Positions 45,767 through 54,981 of a stretch of 64,000 nt of DNA are shown piece after piece (the first letter of the stretch is position 1; the number at the start of each line of letters is the position of its first letter). The notes below the pieces were generated by a model. The model saw only the letters and a program-made list of their open reading frames with translations. It was not told the DNA's origin and searched no databases. A program made the translations under genes and the position numbers. Source of the DNA: Phenylobacterium sp. Lineage in GTDB: Bacteria > Pseudomonadota > Alphaproteobacteria > Caulobacterales > Caulobacteraceae. Where the stretch lies: contig NZ_SSMX01000026.1 of NCBI RefSeq assembly GCF_004799515.1, positions 310,001-374,000 of the forward strand. The letters run 5' to 3'.

Positions 45767-47245
45767 CTACTTGGCGGCGATGCGGGCGGGCCGGGGCTTG
45801 CCGGCCGCGTCGATCAGCTCGTCGCCGCCCAGGGTCTGGTAAAGACTGACCAGGTTGTCGGCGCGGATCAGCCGCGTCTCGGCGAGCGTCTGGCGGGCCT
45901 GGTATAGGGTGCGCTGGGCGACCAGGGTGTCGAGGAAGGGATCGATCCCCTGGTTATAGCGCGCGGTGGCCAGCACCAGTTCATCGTCGGCTTCGGCCAC
46001 CAGGTGGTTCTGGGCGGTCATCTGGGCGTCGATGGTGCCGCGCCGCGCGAGCGCATCGGCGACCTCCTGGAAGGCGGTCTGGATCGCCTTCTGGTACTGG
46101 GCCACGGCCAGGCTGCGCTGGCCCTTGGCGAGGGCCAGGTTGGCGACGTTGGCACCGCCGGCGAAGATCGTCTGGTCCGCCGCGCCGGACGCCGTCCAGT
46201 TGAAGTTCTGGCCGTTGAACAGCTGGCCGAGCGCCGGGCTCGCCGCGCCGGCGAGCGCCGTCAGGCTGATGGTCGGGAAGAAGTTGGCGCGGGCGGCGCC
46301 GATCTGGGCGTTGGCGGCGCGCAGCTGATGCTCGGCCTGCACCACGTCGGGCCGGCGCAGCAGGACGCCGGACTGCAGGCCCGCCGGAACCTCGGCCAGC
46401 AGGCTGTCGACGGCCTCGATGGAGGTGGGCAGGGCGGTGTCGGCCACCTTGGCGCCGACCAGTAGCTCCAACGCGTTGCGGTCCTGGGCGACGCTGGTGG
46501 TCAGGTTGGCGGTGTCGGAGTTGGCCTGCTCCAGCACGGTTTGGGCCTGGCGCAGGTCGGTGCGGGGGGCGACGCCGCCGTTCAGCCGCGCCTGGGTCAG
46601 GTCGACGGTCTTCTGGGCGCTGGCGACGGTGTCCTTGGCGATGGCCAGCAGGCTGCGGTCGGCCGCGAGGGTCAGGTAGGCGTTGGCCACCTCGGCGACC
46701 AGGGTCAGGCGCGCGGCGTGCAGGCCGGCTTCGCTGGCGAAGTACTGCTCCTGGGCGGCGTGGGTCTGGGAGCGGACGCGGCCGAACAGGTCGAGCTGGA
46801 AGGACGTGAAGCCGAGGTCGAGGTCATAGGCGCGGGTGGTCTGGCGCGATTCGGTGATCGCGCCGGCGGGGGTGACGGTCTCCACTAGGCCATGCGCCTC
46901 GGTCATGCCGCCTGTGGCGTCGATCTTCGGCAACAGCTGGGCGCGCTGCACCCGGTACTGCGAGCGTGCGATCAGCACGTTGGCCATGGCGGCGCGCAGG
47001 TCCTGGTTGTTGGCCAGGGCCTCGACGACGATCGCCTGGAGGTTCGGGTCCTTGAAGATGTCCCGGTAGCTGACGCTGGGCAGGGGCGTGGCGCTGGCGG
47101 GCGGATAGGCGTCGCCCACCGGCCAGGACTGCGGGATCGCCGGCGTCGGCCGCACATAGTGCGGCTCCAGGGTGCAGCCGGCCAGGCCGGCGCCGGTCAG
47201 GAGCAGGGCCAGGGCCGGACGGGCGAGGGCGCGGCGCAAGACCAT
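45767..47245 (-). CDS. RND efflux outer-membrane factor lipoprotein (NodT/OprM type)
   Basis: This 492-residue protein has a lipobox LAGC (Cys24), then two repeats of the TolC-like outer-membrane efflux domain: about 60-260 and 270-480, with TRAYDLDLGFTSFQLDLFGRVRSQ and ALLRRPDVVQAEHQLRAANAQIGAARANFFPTI-like segments. It forms a trimeric channel through the outer membrane. It lies six bases downstream of the adaptor gene on the same strand, but no inner-membrane RND pump gene is present. Confidence 0.92.
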   Translation of the reverse strand: MVLRRALARPALALLLTGAGLAGCTLEPHYVRPTPAIPQSWPVGDAYPPASATPLPSVSYRDIFKDPNLQAIVVEALANNQDLRAAMANVLIARSQYRVQRAQLLPKIDATGGMTEAHGLVETVTPAGAITESRQTTRAYDLDLGFTSFQLDLFGRVRSQTHAAQEQYFASEAGLHAARLTLVAEVANAYLTLAADRSLLAIAKDTVASAQKTVDLTQARLNGGVAPRTDLRQAQTVLEQANSDTANLTTSVAQDRNALELLVGAKVADTALPTSIEAVDSLLAEVPAGLQSGVLLRRPDVVQAEHQLRAANAQIGAARANFFPTISLTALAGAASPALGQLFNGQNFNWTASGAADQTIFAGGANVANLALAKGQRSLAVAQYQKAIQTAFQEVADALARRGTIDAQMTAQNHLVAEADDELVLATARYNQGIDPFLDTLVAQRTLYQARQTLAETRLIRADNLVSLYQTLGGDELIDAAGKPRPARIAAK

Positions 47246-47251
47246 CAGGCG

Positions 47252-48430
47252 CTAGCCCTGACGCCCTGCGCCGGTACCGGGCTTGGGCTGGCGGGGCGCG
47301 GAGCCAGCGGGGACCGGATGCACCAGCTGGTTCGGCTGGTTCGGCTTCAACTGGCCAAGGCCCTCTACGATCACCTTGTCGCCGGCGGCGAGGCCGCCGG
47401 TCACCAGCCAGCTGGTCCCCACGGTGCGGGCGGCCTGGACGGTCCTTAGCTGCGCCGTGTCGCCGGGGCCGACGACGTAGACGGTGGCGTCGCCGCGCGG
47501 GTCGCGGCTGATCCCCTGCTGCGGCACCAGGATGGCGTTGCGAGCCGTGGCCTGGCTGAGCTTGGCGCGCACGAACATGCCCGGCAGCAACAGGCCGGTC
47601 GGATTGGGGAAGCGCGCGCGCAGGGTCACCGAGCCGGTGGTCTGGTCGACGATGGTCTCGGAGAACTCGATCACGCCGTGCTGCGGATAGGCGCTGCCGT
47701 CCTCGAGCGTCAGTTGCACGTCGGCCGACGAGGGGGTGACGCCGCCGCCGGACAGCTCGCGGCGCAGGGTGACCATGTCGGCGCTGGACTGCGGGATATC
47801 GACGTAGATCGGATCCAGCCGCGCGATGGTGGTCATCGCATTGGTCTGGCCGGAGGTGACCAGGGCGCCGGTGGTCACCAGGGAACGGCTGATGCGTCCG
47901 GTGATCGGGGCCGGAACGGTGGTGTACTGCAGGTTGATCTTGGCGGTGTCGAGGGCGGCCTTGTTCTGCGCCACCTGGGCGATCGCCTGCTTCGCGGCGG
48001 CTTCGGCGTCGGTGTAATCCTGCTTGGCCACCGCCTGCATGTCGGCCAGCGGCTTGTAGCGGTCAGCCTTGACCACCGCGGCGTCGCGGGTGGCCTCGGC
48101 GTTCTGCAGGTTGGCCTGCGCCTGGGCGACGGCGGCGCGGTAGAGCGAGGGATCGATCTCGTAGAGCGTCTGGCCCTGCTTGACGACGCTGCCCTCGACG
48201 AACCGGCGGGCCTTGATGACCCCGTTGACCTGCGGCCGGACCTCGGAGGTCTCATAGGCGTTGGTGCGACCCCCCAGCACAATCTCCAGGGGCACGTCCT
48301 GGGTCTTCAGCACCACATAGCCCACCTCGGGCGTGCGCTGGGGCGGCTTGTTGTCCTTGTGGCCGCAGGCGGCCAGCAACGGAACAACCGCCAGCAAGGG
48401 CAGGAGGCAGAGCTTGATCTGGGTACGCAC
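47252..48430 (-). CDS. RND efflux periplasmic adaptor (HlyD/AcrA type)
   Basis: This 392-residue exported lipoprotein has a signal ending AACG (lipobox near residue 24). The MFP order is: lipoyl half with VRPQVNGVIKARRFVEGSVVKQGQTLYEIDP, a coiled-coil hairpin (about 95-170, rich in Ala/Gln), the beta-barrel (ITGRISRSLVTTGALV), and the membrane-proximal end (EGLGQLKPNQPNQ). The start GTG 48430 begins the signal; no ATG in frame is suitable. It normally links an RND pump to an outer-membrane channel; here the channel gene follows directly but the pump is missing. Confidence 0.9.
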   Translation of the reverse strand: MRTQIKLCLLPLLAVVPLLAACGHKDNKPPQRTPEVGYVVLKTQDVPLEIVLGGRTNAYETSEVRPQVNGVIKARRFVEGSVVKQGQTLYEIDPSLYRAAVAQAQANLQNAEATRDAAVVKADRYKPLADMQAVAKQDYTDAEAAAKQAIAQVAQNKAALDTAKINLQYTTVPAPITGRISRSLVTTGALVTSGQTNAMTTIARLDPIYVDIPQSSADMVTLRRELSGGGVTPSSADVQLTLEDGSAYPQHGVIEFSETIVDQTTGSVTLRARFPNPTGLLLPGMFVRAKLSQATARNAILVPQQGISRDPRGDATVYVVGPGDTAQLRTVQAARTVGTSWLVTGGLAAGDKVIVEGLGQLKPNQPNQLVHPVPAGSAPRQPKPGTGAGRQG

Positions 48431-48608
48431 CCGCAGGACCTGATTCTTAAGGACAACCCGTGGGGGTCGATGGGAGAGGACTACCAGTTTCGACGCCTGG
48501 AAGGCGGCCCGGGTCAGGACCGTCTTTCCAGAACGCGACGCCGGCATTTCGTATTGTCGCCAAACCGCGATGCCGCGCGGGCGCAACATAGTGATCCCAT
48601 AAGACCGA

Positions 48609-50540
48609 TCAATGTATGTCGACCACCGGCAACTCGATGTTGGTCGCCTGGGCGCCGGCGTGGAACACCCGCTGGGTCGCCGCCTGGTAGTCCGCGGGCT
48701 TCGCGAAGAAGATGTTGGGGACGAAGGTCTGCGGATTGCGGTCGTAAAGCGGAAACCAACTCGACTGGATCTGCACCATGATCCGGTGCCCCGGCAGGAA
48801 GACGTGGTTGGCCGTCGGCAGGACGAACCGGTACTTCTCCACTTGGCCCGCCGGGATCGCGTGCGGCGTTGAGAAGCTCTCGCGGTAGCGGCCACGGAAG
48901 ATGTCCATGGCGATGGGCAGCTCGTAGCCGCCCAATTCCACCTGGCTGGGCACGGTGTCGGGATAGACGTCGATGATCTTCACCACCCAGTCGGAGTCCG
49001 TGCCGCTGGTGGAGGCGAAGAGGTTGACGATGGGCGCGCCGGAAATCCGCATGGGCGCGGTCAGCGGCTCGGTGGCGTAGGTCAGCACGTCCGGGCGGCC
49101 GTCCACATGCCGCTGGTCGGTGGTCAGCCAGTACTGCCATTGCGGCGGATCGTCGTAGCGCACCGGGCGGTGGACGTAGGGCACGGGCTTGGCGGGGTCG
49201 GAGACGTATTCGTCAAAAGCCGCGCCGCCGCCCGCGGGCGCCTGGAAGCCCAGGCCCAGGCCCGGCTGGAGATACAGCGGCTTCATCTTGGACCCGCAGC
49301 CCTCCTCGCAGGCCAGCGGCCACTTGGGCAGGCGGTCCCATTCCATGTCGCCGGTGCGGAAGATGAACACCGGCGGGGTGTTGGCCTTGGGCCCATTGGT
49401 CTTCAGGTGCTCGTCCAGGAACGGCTTCAGGATCTTCATCCGGAACTCGGTGGCCGTGTCGCCGGGCAGCTTCAGCGCGTTGAGTTGGCGTTGTTCGTAG
49501 TTGACGCCGGAATGCCGCCAGGGGCCCAGCACCAGGTAGTTCATGTCGTTGTTCTTGTCCTTGGGCTCGGTGGCCAGGTAGGCGTGGATAGTCCCCCACA
49601 TGTCCTCTTGGTCCCACAGGGCGCCGACCCACATGGTGGGGACCTTGAGCGGCTGGCGGGCCAGCTCCTTGTCCAGCGCCTGCTCGCTCCAGAAGGCGTC
49701 GTAGGCCGCGTGCTCGGTCATCTTGCGGTAGTAGGGCACCTGGTCGAGGCCAGCGGCCTTGGCGTAGGTCTCGATGTTCCCGGCGCGCAGGAAGTTGGTG
49801 TAGTCGTCGAAGGTTTCCCGAGGAATCTTAAAGCCTTCGCCGCGGGCGGTCATCTGGCCTGAGAAGTAGTCCAGGTTGGTGGTGCGGAACGCGCCGTAGT
49901 GGAAGAAGTCGTCGCCCATCCAGCCGTCGACCATGGCCGACTGCGGCACGGCGGCCTTCAGCGCCGGGTGCGGGTTGATCAGGCCCATCAGCGTGGTGAA
50001 GCCGTCGTAAGACGAGCCGATCATGCCCACCCGGCCGTTGGTCTCCGGCACGTTCTTCACCAGCCACTCGATGGTGTCGTAGGTGTCGGTGGCGTGGTCG
50101 ACGTTCGTATGGTTCAGCGGCCCGATCAGCGGGCGGGTGACCACATAGTCGCCCTCGGAGCCGTACTTGCCGCGGATGTCCTGATAGACGCGGATATAGC
50201 CGTCGGTGACGAAGGGCTCGTCCAGCTGGGCCAGTTCGTCGGTGACGTGCGGGCTGTCGAACCGCTGGGTCCGGCCCTTGGCGTTGTAGGGCGTGCGCGT
50301 CAGCAGGATGGGCCCGTCGTGGGCGCCCTTCTTCATGACGATGACGGTGTAGAGCTTCACCCCGTCGCGCATGGGGATCATCACCGTGCGCTTGACCCAG
50401 TCGTTCTGCGCCGTGGGCTTTTCGAAGTGCGCCGGGATATCCGGTGTGATTTCCGGGCCCGTCGGGGCCTGGGCGAGGACGGGCGCGGCGAAGAGGGCGA
50501 GGGCGGCGGCGAAGGCCGCGGGCGGGGCGAAGCGGGTCAT
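48609..50540 (-). CDS. CocE/NonD family hydrolase (X-Pro dipeptidyl-peptidase S15-like)
   Basis: This 643-residue exported protein has a signal peptide (about 1-24). The catalytic domain has GMIGSSYDGFTTLMG (Ser nucleophile), and later LVLGPWRHSG holds the probable His. A helical cap and a C-terminal jelly-roll domain follow (about 480-643, ending NIELPVVDIH). The group includes cocaine esterase and glutaryl-7-ACA acylase. Substrate unknown. ATG 50540 begins the signal peptide. It is 46 bases downstream of purQ on the same strand. Confidence 0.9.
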   Translation of the reverse strand: MTRFAPPAAFAAALALFAAPVLAQAPTGPEITPDIPAHFEKPTAQNDWVKRTVMIPMRDGVKLYTVIVMKKGAHDGPILLTRTPYNAKGRTQRFDSPHVTDELAQLDEPFVTDGYIRVYQDIRGKYGSEGDYVVTRPLIGPLNHTNVDHATDTYDTIEWLVKNVPETNGRVGMIGSSYDGFTTLMGLINPHPALKAAVPQSAMVDGWMGDDFFHYGAFRTTNLDYFSGQMTARGEGFKIPRETFDDYTNFLRAGNIETYAKAAGLDQVPYYRKMTEHAAYDAFWSEQALDKELARQPLKVPTMWVGALWDQEDMWGTIHAYLATEPKDKNNDMNYLVLGPWRHSGVNYEQRQLNALKLPGDTATEFRMKILKPFLDEHLKTNGPKANTPPVFIFRTGDMEWDRLPKWPLACEEGCGSKMKPLYLQPGLGLGFQAPAGGGAAFDEYVSDPAKPVPYVHRPVRYDDPPQWQYWLTTDQRHVDGRPDVLTYATEPLTAPMRISGAPIVNLFASTSGTDSDWVVKIIDVYPDTVPSQVELGGYELPIAMDIFRGRYRESFSTPHAIPAGQVEKYRFVLPTANHVFLPGHRIMVQIQSSWFPLYDRNPQTFVPNIFFAKPADYQAATQRVFHAGAQATNIELPVVDIH

Positions 50541-50586
50541 GGCTTGACCGTAGCCGATGGCGCGGGGTTGGGAAGCCCCCGGGATC

Positions 50587-51249
50587 TCAGGCGCTGGCAA
50601 GCGCGCTCTGGAACAGGATCGCGCCGTCCGCCGAGCCCAGTTCGGGCTCGAAGGCGCGGTCCGGGTGCGGCATCACGCCCAGCACATTGCCCTTCGCATT
50701 GACGATGCCGGCCACGCCGCGCGACGAGCCGTTGGGGTTGTCGAGGTAGCGGAACACGATCTGGCCTTCGCCTTCCAGCCGTTCGAGGGTCGGCTCGTCG
50801 GCGAAGAAATTGCCCTCGCCGTTGCCGACGGTCAGGGTCACCTGGCGGCGGCCGGCGTAGCCCGCGGTGAAGCGGGTCTGGGCGTTGGTCACCTCCAGAT
50901 CCACCTGCTTGCAGACGTACTTCAGCTTCTCGTTGCGCAGGAGGGCGCCGGGCAGCATCCCGGCCTCGCAGAGGATCTGGAAGCCGTTGCAGATGCCCAC
51001 CGTCGCCACGCCCCGCTCGGCGGCGGCCCGGACCTCGCCCATCACCGGCGACAGGGCCGCCATGGCTCCGCAGCGCAGGTAGTCGCCGTAGGAGAAGCCG
51101 CCCGGCAGGACGATCAGGTCGACGCCGTCCGGCAGCGCCGTGTCGCCGTGCCAGACCATGTCCACATGCGCCCCGGTGGAGCGCTCGATGGCCACCTTGC
51201 AGTCGCGGTCGCAGTTGGAGCCGGGGAAGACGATGACGGCGGCTTTCAT
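50587..51249 (-). CDS. purQ: phosphoribosylformylglycinamidine synthase subunit PurQ
   Basis: This 220-residue class I glutamine amidotransferase has nucleophile Cys88 in [10 protein letters not shown] and the His-Glu pair near the end in [13 protein letters not shown]. It also has GSNCDRDC at the start and [13 protein letters not shown]. It supplies ammonia to PurL with the help of PurS. ATG 51249 follows AAGGAG. It comes after purC, purS and a small lipoprotein gene on the same strand. Confidence 0.98.
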   Translation of the reverse strand: MKAAVIVFPGSNCDRDCKVAIERSTGAHVDMVWHGDTALPDGVDLIVLPGGFSYGDYLRCGAMAALSPVMGEVRAAAERGVATVGICNGFQILCEAGMLPGALLRNEKLKYVCKQVDLEVTNAQTRFTAGYAGRRQVTLTVGNGEGNFFADEPTLERLEGEGQIVFRYLDNPNGSSRGVAGIVNAKGNVLGVMPHPDRAFEPELGSADGAILFQSALASA

Positions 51250-51301
51250 GGCAGGCTCCTTGACGGGCGGGCGGGATTGAACTGGGCGAGGCGGGCGCCG
51301 C

Positions 51302-51682
51302 TCATCGATGGGTCACCGTCTTCAGGCTCTCCAGATAGGCCATGATCTTCGCATAGCCCTTCGGGTCGCCGTAGGGGCAGCCGGAGATGTCGACCTTACC
51401 CTGGCTCGCCACCTCCATGGCGATCGCCGGATGGCCGGGCGCCCCAGGCTCGGTGATCAGGTAGGACACCCGCCCGTGGGGGGTCGAATAGAACTTGTAG
51501 GGCTCCAGCGGATCGTGCGGCGCGGGAACGAGGCCCGCCTGGACGGTGATCTTCGTGGCCTGGGCGTCGAAGGGCAGGGCGCAGTCGAGGCCGATGGCCG
51601 GGTCCGGCTGGGCGGTCTCCTGTGGCGTGCAGGCGCAGAGCGGGGGTGCGATCAGGAGGGTGAGGGCCAAGGCGCCCCTCAC
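51302..51682 (-). CDS. putative lipoprotein inserted in the pur cluster
   Basis: This 126-residue protein has an N-terminal hydrophobic span ending LCAC, a possible lipobox. The periplasmic part contains two further Cys (LDCALPF and ISGCPYGDP) and the segment [17 protein letters not shown] do not recognise a family. The start is GTG 51682, with GGAGG upstream; it overlaps the purS stop (GTGA), so it is translated with purS. Its place between purS and purQ is unusual and its link to purines is unknown. Confidence 0.65.
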   Translation of the reverse strand: MRGALALTLLIAPPLCACTPQETAQPDPAIGLDCALPFDAQATKITVQAGLVPAPHDPLEPYKFYSTPHGRVSYLITEPGAPGHPAIAMEVASQGKVDISGCPYGDPKGYAKIMAYLESLKTVTHR

Positions 51683-51918
51683 GCCACCTCCACGCGGTAG
51701 CTTTCGATGACCGTGTTGGCGAGCAGCTTGTCGCACATCGCCTTGACCTCGGCCTCGGCGGCGGCCGCGTCCGCGCCGGCCAGGTCGAACTCGATGGTGC
51801 GGCCGACGCGCACGCCGCTGACGCCGCCCCAGCCCAGGCCGTGGAGGGCCTGCTCGACCGCCTTGCCCTGCACGTCCAGGACGCCGGGCTTCAGGAACAC
51901 ATGCACAATGGCCTTCAT
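51679..51918 (-). CDS. purS: phosphoribosylformylglycinamidine synthase subunit PurS
   Basis: This 79-residue protein starts [20 protein letters not shown] and has the PurS strand-helix pattern with GVSGVRVGRTIEFDLAG and CDKLLANTVIESYRVEV. PurS bridges PurQ and PurL. ATG 51918 overlaps the purC stop (TGATG), and its own stop overlaps the next gene. Confidence 0.96.
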   Translation of the reverse strand: MKAIVHVFLKPGVLDVQGKAVEQALHGLGWGGVSGVRVGRTIEFDLAGADAAAAEAEVKAMCDKLLANTVIESYRVEVA

Positions 51919-52673
51919 CAGTGCAGGCCGCCTTGGATCACGGTGGGCATCTCCTTCATGATGCCGAGGCGGCGGGCCACCTCGGTGTAGCTCTCGATCA
52001 CATTGCCCAGGTCGCGGCGGAAGCGGTCCTTGTCCAGCTTCTCGTTGGTGGCGCTGTCCCAGAGGCGGCAGGAATCCGGGCTGATCTCGTCGGCCAGGAT
52101 GATGCGGGAGAAGTCGTTCTCCCAGACCCGCCCGAACTCCACCTTGAAGTCCACCAGGGTGATGCCGACCGCGCCGAACATGCCGGTCAGGAAGTCGTTC
52201 ACGCGCAGGGTCAGCGCCATGATGTCGTCGATCTCCTGGGTCGAGGCCCAGTTGAAGGCGGTGATGTGCTCTTCCGACACCAGCGGGTCGTGCAGCTTGT
52301 CGTCCTTCAGGCAGAACTCGATGATCGAGCGCGGCAGGGCCTGGCCTTCCGGCAGCCCCAGGCGGGTCGACAGCGAGCCCGCCGCCACGTTGCGACAAAT
52401 CACCTCAAGGGGGACGATCTCGACCTCGCGGATCAGCTGTTCGCGCAGGTTCAGGCGGCGGATGAAGTGGTTCTGCACCCCGATCGAGGCGAGCTTGGTC
52501 ATGATGTGCTCGCTGATCCGGTTGTTGATGACGCCCTTGCCCTCGAGCACCGCCTTCTTGGTGGCGTCGAAGGCGGTGGTGTCATCCTTGAAGTACTGGA
52601 TTAGGGTGCCAGGCTCGGGTCCTTCATAGAGGATCTTGGCCTTGCCCTCGTAGATCTTCTTGCGGCGGGTCAT
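51918..52673 (-). CDS. purC: phosphoribosylaminoimidazole-succinocarboxamide synthase
   Basis: This 251-residue SAICAR synthetase starts [19 protein letters not shown] and has the family signatures [19 protein letters not shown] ([16 protein letters not shown]) and [10 protein letters not shown]. It joins CAIR and aspartate with ATP. ATG 52673 follows AAGG. It is the first gene of the purC-purS-lipoprotein-purQ run. Confidence 0.98.
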   Translation of the reverse strand: MTRRKKIYEGKAKILYEGPEPGTLIQYFKDDTTAFDATKKAVLEGKGVINNRISEHIMTKLASIGVQNHFIRRLNLREQLIREVEIVPLEVICRNVAAGSLSTRLGLPEGQALPRSIIEFCLKDDKLHDPLVSEEHITAFNWASTQEIDDIMALTLRVNDFLTGMFGAVGITLVDFKVEFGRVWENDFSRIILADEISPDSCRLWDSATNEKLDKDRFRRDLGNVIESYTEVARRLGIMKEMPTVIQGGLH

Positions 52674-52907
52674 CGTCGCGCCTTCTCCGTCAGCGAGGGC
52701 TCAGCCGGTCGAAATAATGAAAAACGCGCGCGGTCCAAGTCCCTCGCGCGCGGATTCGACTCGGCGTCTCGCTTCATATGAGGCGGCGTAAAATTAGCGG
52801 ATGCGGGAGGCCGGCGCAAACCTCCCGGCGTTCCCGCCTTTCGATTGCGGCGCCCGACCGGGCGGGATATGTGATCGCCCGTCGTACAGCTTTTTCCCAA
52901 GGACCCC

Positions 52908-53231
52908 ATGACCACCTTTGACGACCGTGAACGTGGCTTCGAGAAGCGTTTCGCGCTCGATCAAGAGCAGGAGTTCAAGGCCGCCGCCCGGCGCAACCGC
53001 GCGCTGGGCGAATGGGCTGCTGGGCTGATGGGCCTGGAAGGCGGCCATGTGGCCGAATACGCCCAGGCGGTGGTCAAGTCCGACCTGGAACAGCCTGGCG
53101 AGGACGATGTGCTGCGCAAGGTCTTCGAGGACCTGAAGGGCGCAGGGGTCCAGGTCTCCGAGGGCGAAGTCCGCATGAAGATGGCCGAACTGCTGGCCCA
53201 GGCCCGCGAGAGCGTGCGCGAGGGCAAGTAG
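52908..53231 (+). CDS. DUF1476 protein (F1-ATPase zeta-subunit family)
   Basis: This 107-residue helical protein starts MTTFDDRERGFEKRFALDQEQEFKAAARRNRALGEWAA and matches the alphaproteobacterial zeta family across its length (LEGGHVAEYAQAVVKSDLEQPGEDDVLRKV). In Paracoccus this protein inhibits the F1-ATPase; in other members inhibition is weak. Its gene often lies beside purC, as here (divergent). ATG 52908 follows AAGGA. Confidence 0.88.
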   Translation: MTTFDDRERGFEKRFALDQEQEFKAAARRNRALGEWAAGLMGLEGGHVAEYAQAVVKSDLEQPGEDDVLRKVFEDLKGAGVQVSEGEVRMKMAELLAQARESVREGK

Positions 53232-53235
53232 CCGC

Positions 53236-53592
53236 TCAAGGCCGGGCTGCGGCCTTCGCCGCTTCTAGCACCGGGCGGCTGATCTTCTTGGGCACGATGC
53301 CGGTCCACGCCTCCAGCACTAGGTCGGCGAGCTCGGCCTCATCGAGCCCGCCCAGGTCCACGTAGCTCCAGTAGGCGGTGGCGACCTTGCACTTCTGGAA
53401 GGTCTCGGGGCGAATCTCGAACAGCAGCTCCTGGTGGCCCTTGTCGAGCTTCAGGATCGCCCGGCCGCGTCCCAGCAAGTGCAGGGCGAAGGTTTTCTTG
53501 CCCACGTTGAACCAGGGGTCGCCCTTGTAGGTCACCTCATGGGCGCCCGGCAGGGCGAGGCTCAGGCGGCGGAGATCGTCGACAGTCGCGAT
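53236..53592 (-). CDS. MmcQ/YjbR family protein with possible AUC start
   Basis: This 118-residue protein has the YjbR double-wing pattern: [42 protein letters not shown] and YWSYVDLGGLDEAELADLVLEAW. Its first conserved residues overlap the last 31 bases of purB. No ATG, GTG or TTG lies in frame before the conserved helix. The best start is ATC 53592, with AGGAGG seven bases upstream. Later GTG codons would cut the domain. Function of the family is unknown. Confidence 0.7.
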   Translation of the reverse strand: MATVDDLRRLSLALPGAHEVTYKGDPWFNVGKKTFALHLLGRGRAILKLDKGHQELLFEIRPETFQKCKVATAYWSYVDLGGLDEAELADLVLEAWTGIVPKKISRPVLEAAKAAARP

Positions 53593-54905
53593 GCCTTCGC
53601 CTCCTCCTGCTCCCCGAACACGCGGGCGAAGACGCGGTCGACGTTCTTGAAGTGGTAGGCGTTGTCGAACAGCTCGGCGAGTTCGGCGTCCGAGAGGGTG
53701 ACCGCGGGGTCGGCCTTCAGGAAATCCAGGAAATTCCCTTCGCCGCGCCAGACCCGCATGGCGTTCCGCTGCACGGCCGCATAGGCCACCTCGCGGGCCA
53801 CGCCCTTCTGGGTGAGCGCGAGCAGCACGCGCTGCGAATGCACCAGGCCGCCCAGGCGGTCGAGGTTCTTCAGCATGTTCTCCGGATAGATCACCAGCCG
53901 CTCCATCACGCTGGCCAGGCGGCGGAGCGCGAAGTCCAGGTGCACGGTGGCGTCCGGCGCGATGCCGCGCTCGACGGAGGAGTGGCTGATGTCGCGCTCG
54001 TGCCACAGCGCCACGTTCTCCATGGCCGGCACGACAGCCGAGCGCACCAGCCGGGCAAGGCCGGTGAGGTTCTCGGTGAGGATCGGGTTGCGCTTATGCG
54101 GCATTGCGCTCGAACCCTTCTGGCCCGGGTCGAAGGGCTCCTCGGCCTCCAGCACCTCGGTGCGCTGCAGGTGGCGGATCTCCACGGCCAGCCGCTCGAC
54201 GGAGGAGGCGACGACGCCCAGGGCGGCGAAATAGGCCGCGTGGCGGTCGCGCGGGATCACCTGGGTCGAGACCGGCTCGACCGCGAGGCCCAGCTTGTCG
54301 GCCACATAGGCTTCCACCTCGGGGGCGACGTTGGCGAAGGTGCCGACCGCGCCGGAAATCGCGCAGGTCGCGATCTCGAACTTGGCCATCGCCAGGCGTT
54401 CCTTGGCGCGCACGAACTCGGCGTAGTGGCCGGCGAGCTTCAAGCCGAAGGTGGTGGGCTCGGCGTGGATGCCATGGCTGCGGCCGACGGTGGGCGTGAA
54501 GCGGTGCTCGAAGGCGCGGCGCTTCAGGGCGGCCAGGACGAGGTCGACGTCGTCCATCAGGATGTCGGTGGCGCGGGAAAGCTGCACCGCCAGCGCCGTG
54601 TCGTTGACGTCCGAGGAGGTCATGCCCTGGTGCAGGAACCGCGCCTCCGGGCCCACCACCTCGGTGACGTGCGTCAGGAAGGCGATGACGTCGTGCTTCA
54701 CCTCGCGCTCGATCTCGTCGATGCGCTCGGCGTCCCAGAGGGCGTCGCGGCCCTTCTCCCAGATGACCCGGGCGGCCTCCTTGGGGATCACCCCCAGCTC
54801 GGCCATGGCGTCGGCCGCGTAGGCCTCGATCTCGAACATGATCTGGAACCGGGTCTGCGGGCTCCAGATGTCGGCGGCTTCCTTGCGGGCGTAGCGGGGG
54901 ATCAT
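53562..54905 (-). CDS. purB: adenylosuccinate lyase
   Basis: This 447-residue protein starts [20 protein letters not shown] and has the superfamily signature [11 protein letters not shown] with the catalytic Ser loop, the substrate His region [14 protein letters not shown], and [26 protein letters not shown]. It cleaves SAICAR and adenylosuccinate in purine synthesis. The ribosome site is weak. Its end overlaps the YjbR-like gene. Confidence 0.98.
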   Translation of the reverse strand: MIPRYARKEAADIWSPQTRFQIMFEIEAYAADAMAELGVIPKEAARVIWEKGRDALWDAERIDEIEREVKHDVIAFLTHVTEVVGPEARFLHQGMTSSDVNDTALAVQLSRATDILMDDVDLVLAALKRRAFEHRFTPTVGRSHGIHAEPTTFGLKLAGHYAEFVRAKERLAMAKFEIATCAISGAVGTFANVAPEVEAYVADKLGLAVEPVSTQVIPRDRHAAYFAALGVVASSVERLAVEIRHLQRTEVLEAEEPFDPGQKGSSAMPHKRNPILTENLTGLARLVRSAVVPAMENVALWHERDISHSSVERGIAPDATVHLDFALRRLASVMERLVIYPENMLKNLDRLGGLVHSQRVLLALTQKGVAREVAYAAVQRNAMRVWRGEGNFLDFLKADPAVTLSDAELAELFDNAYHFKNVDRVFARVFGEQEEAKASRLSTISAA

Positions 54906-54981
54906 GTCGTCAGGGTATGTGGCCGCCCCCCGCCGGAAGTCAAATTTTCAGTCGCCTTCGCCCCCTCAGTCCGCCCCGCTT

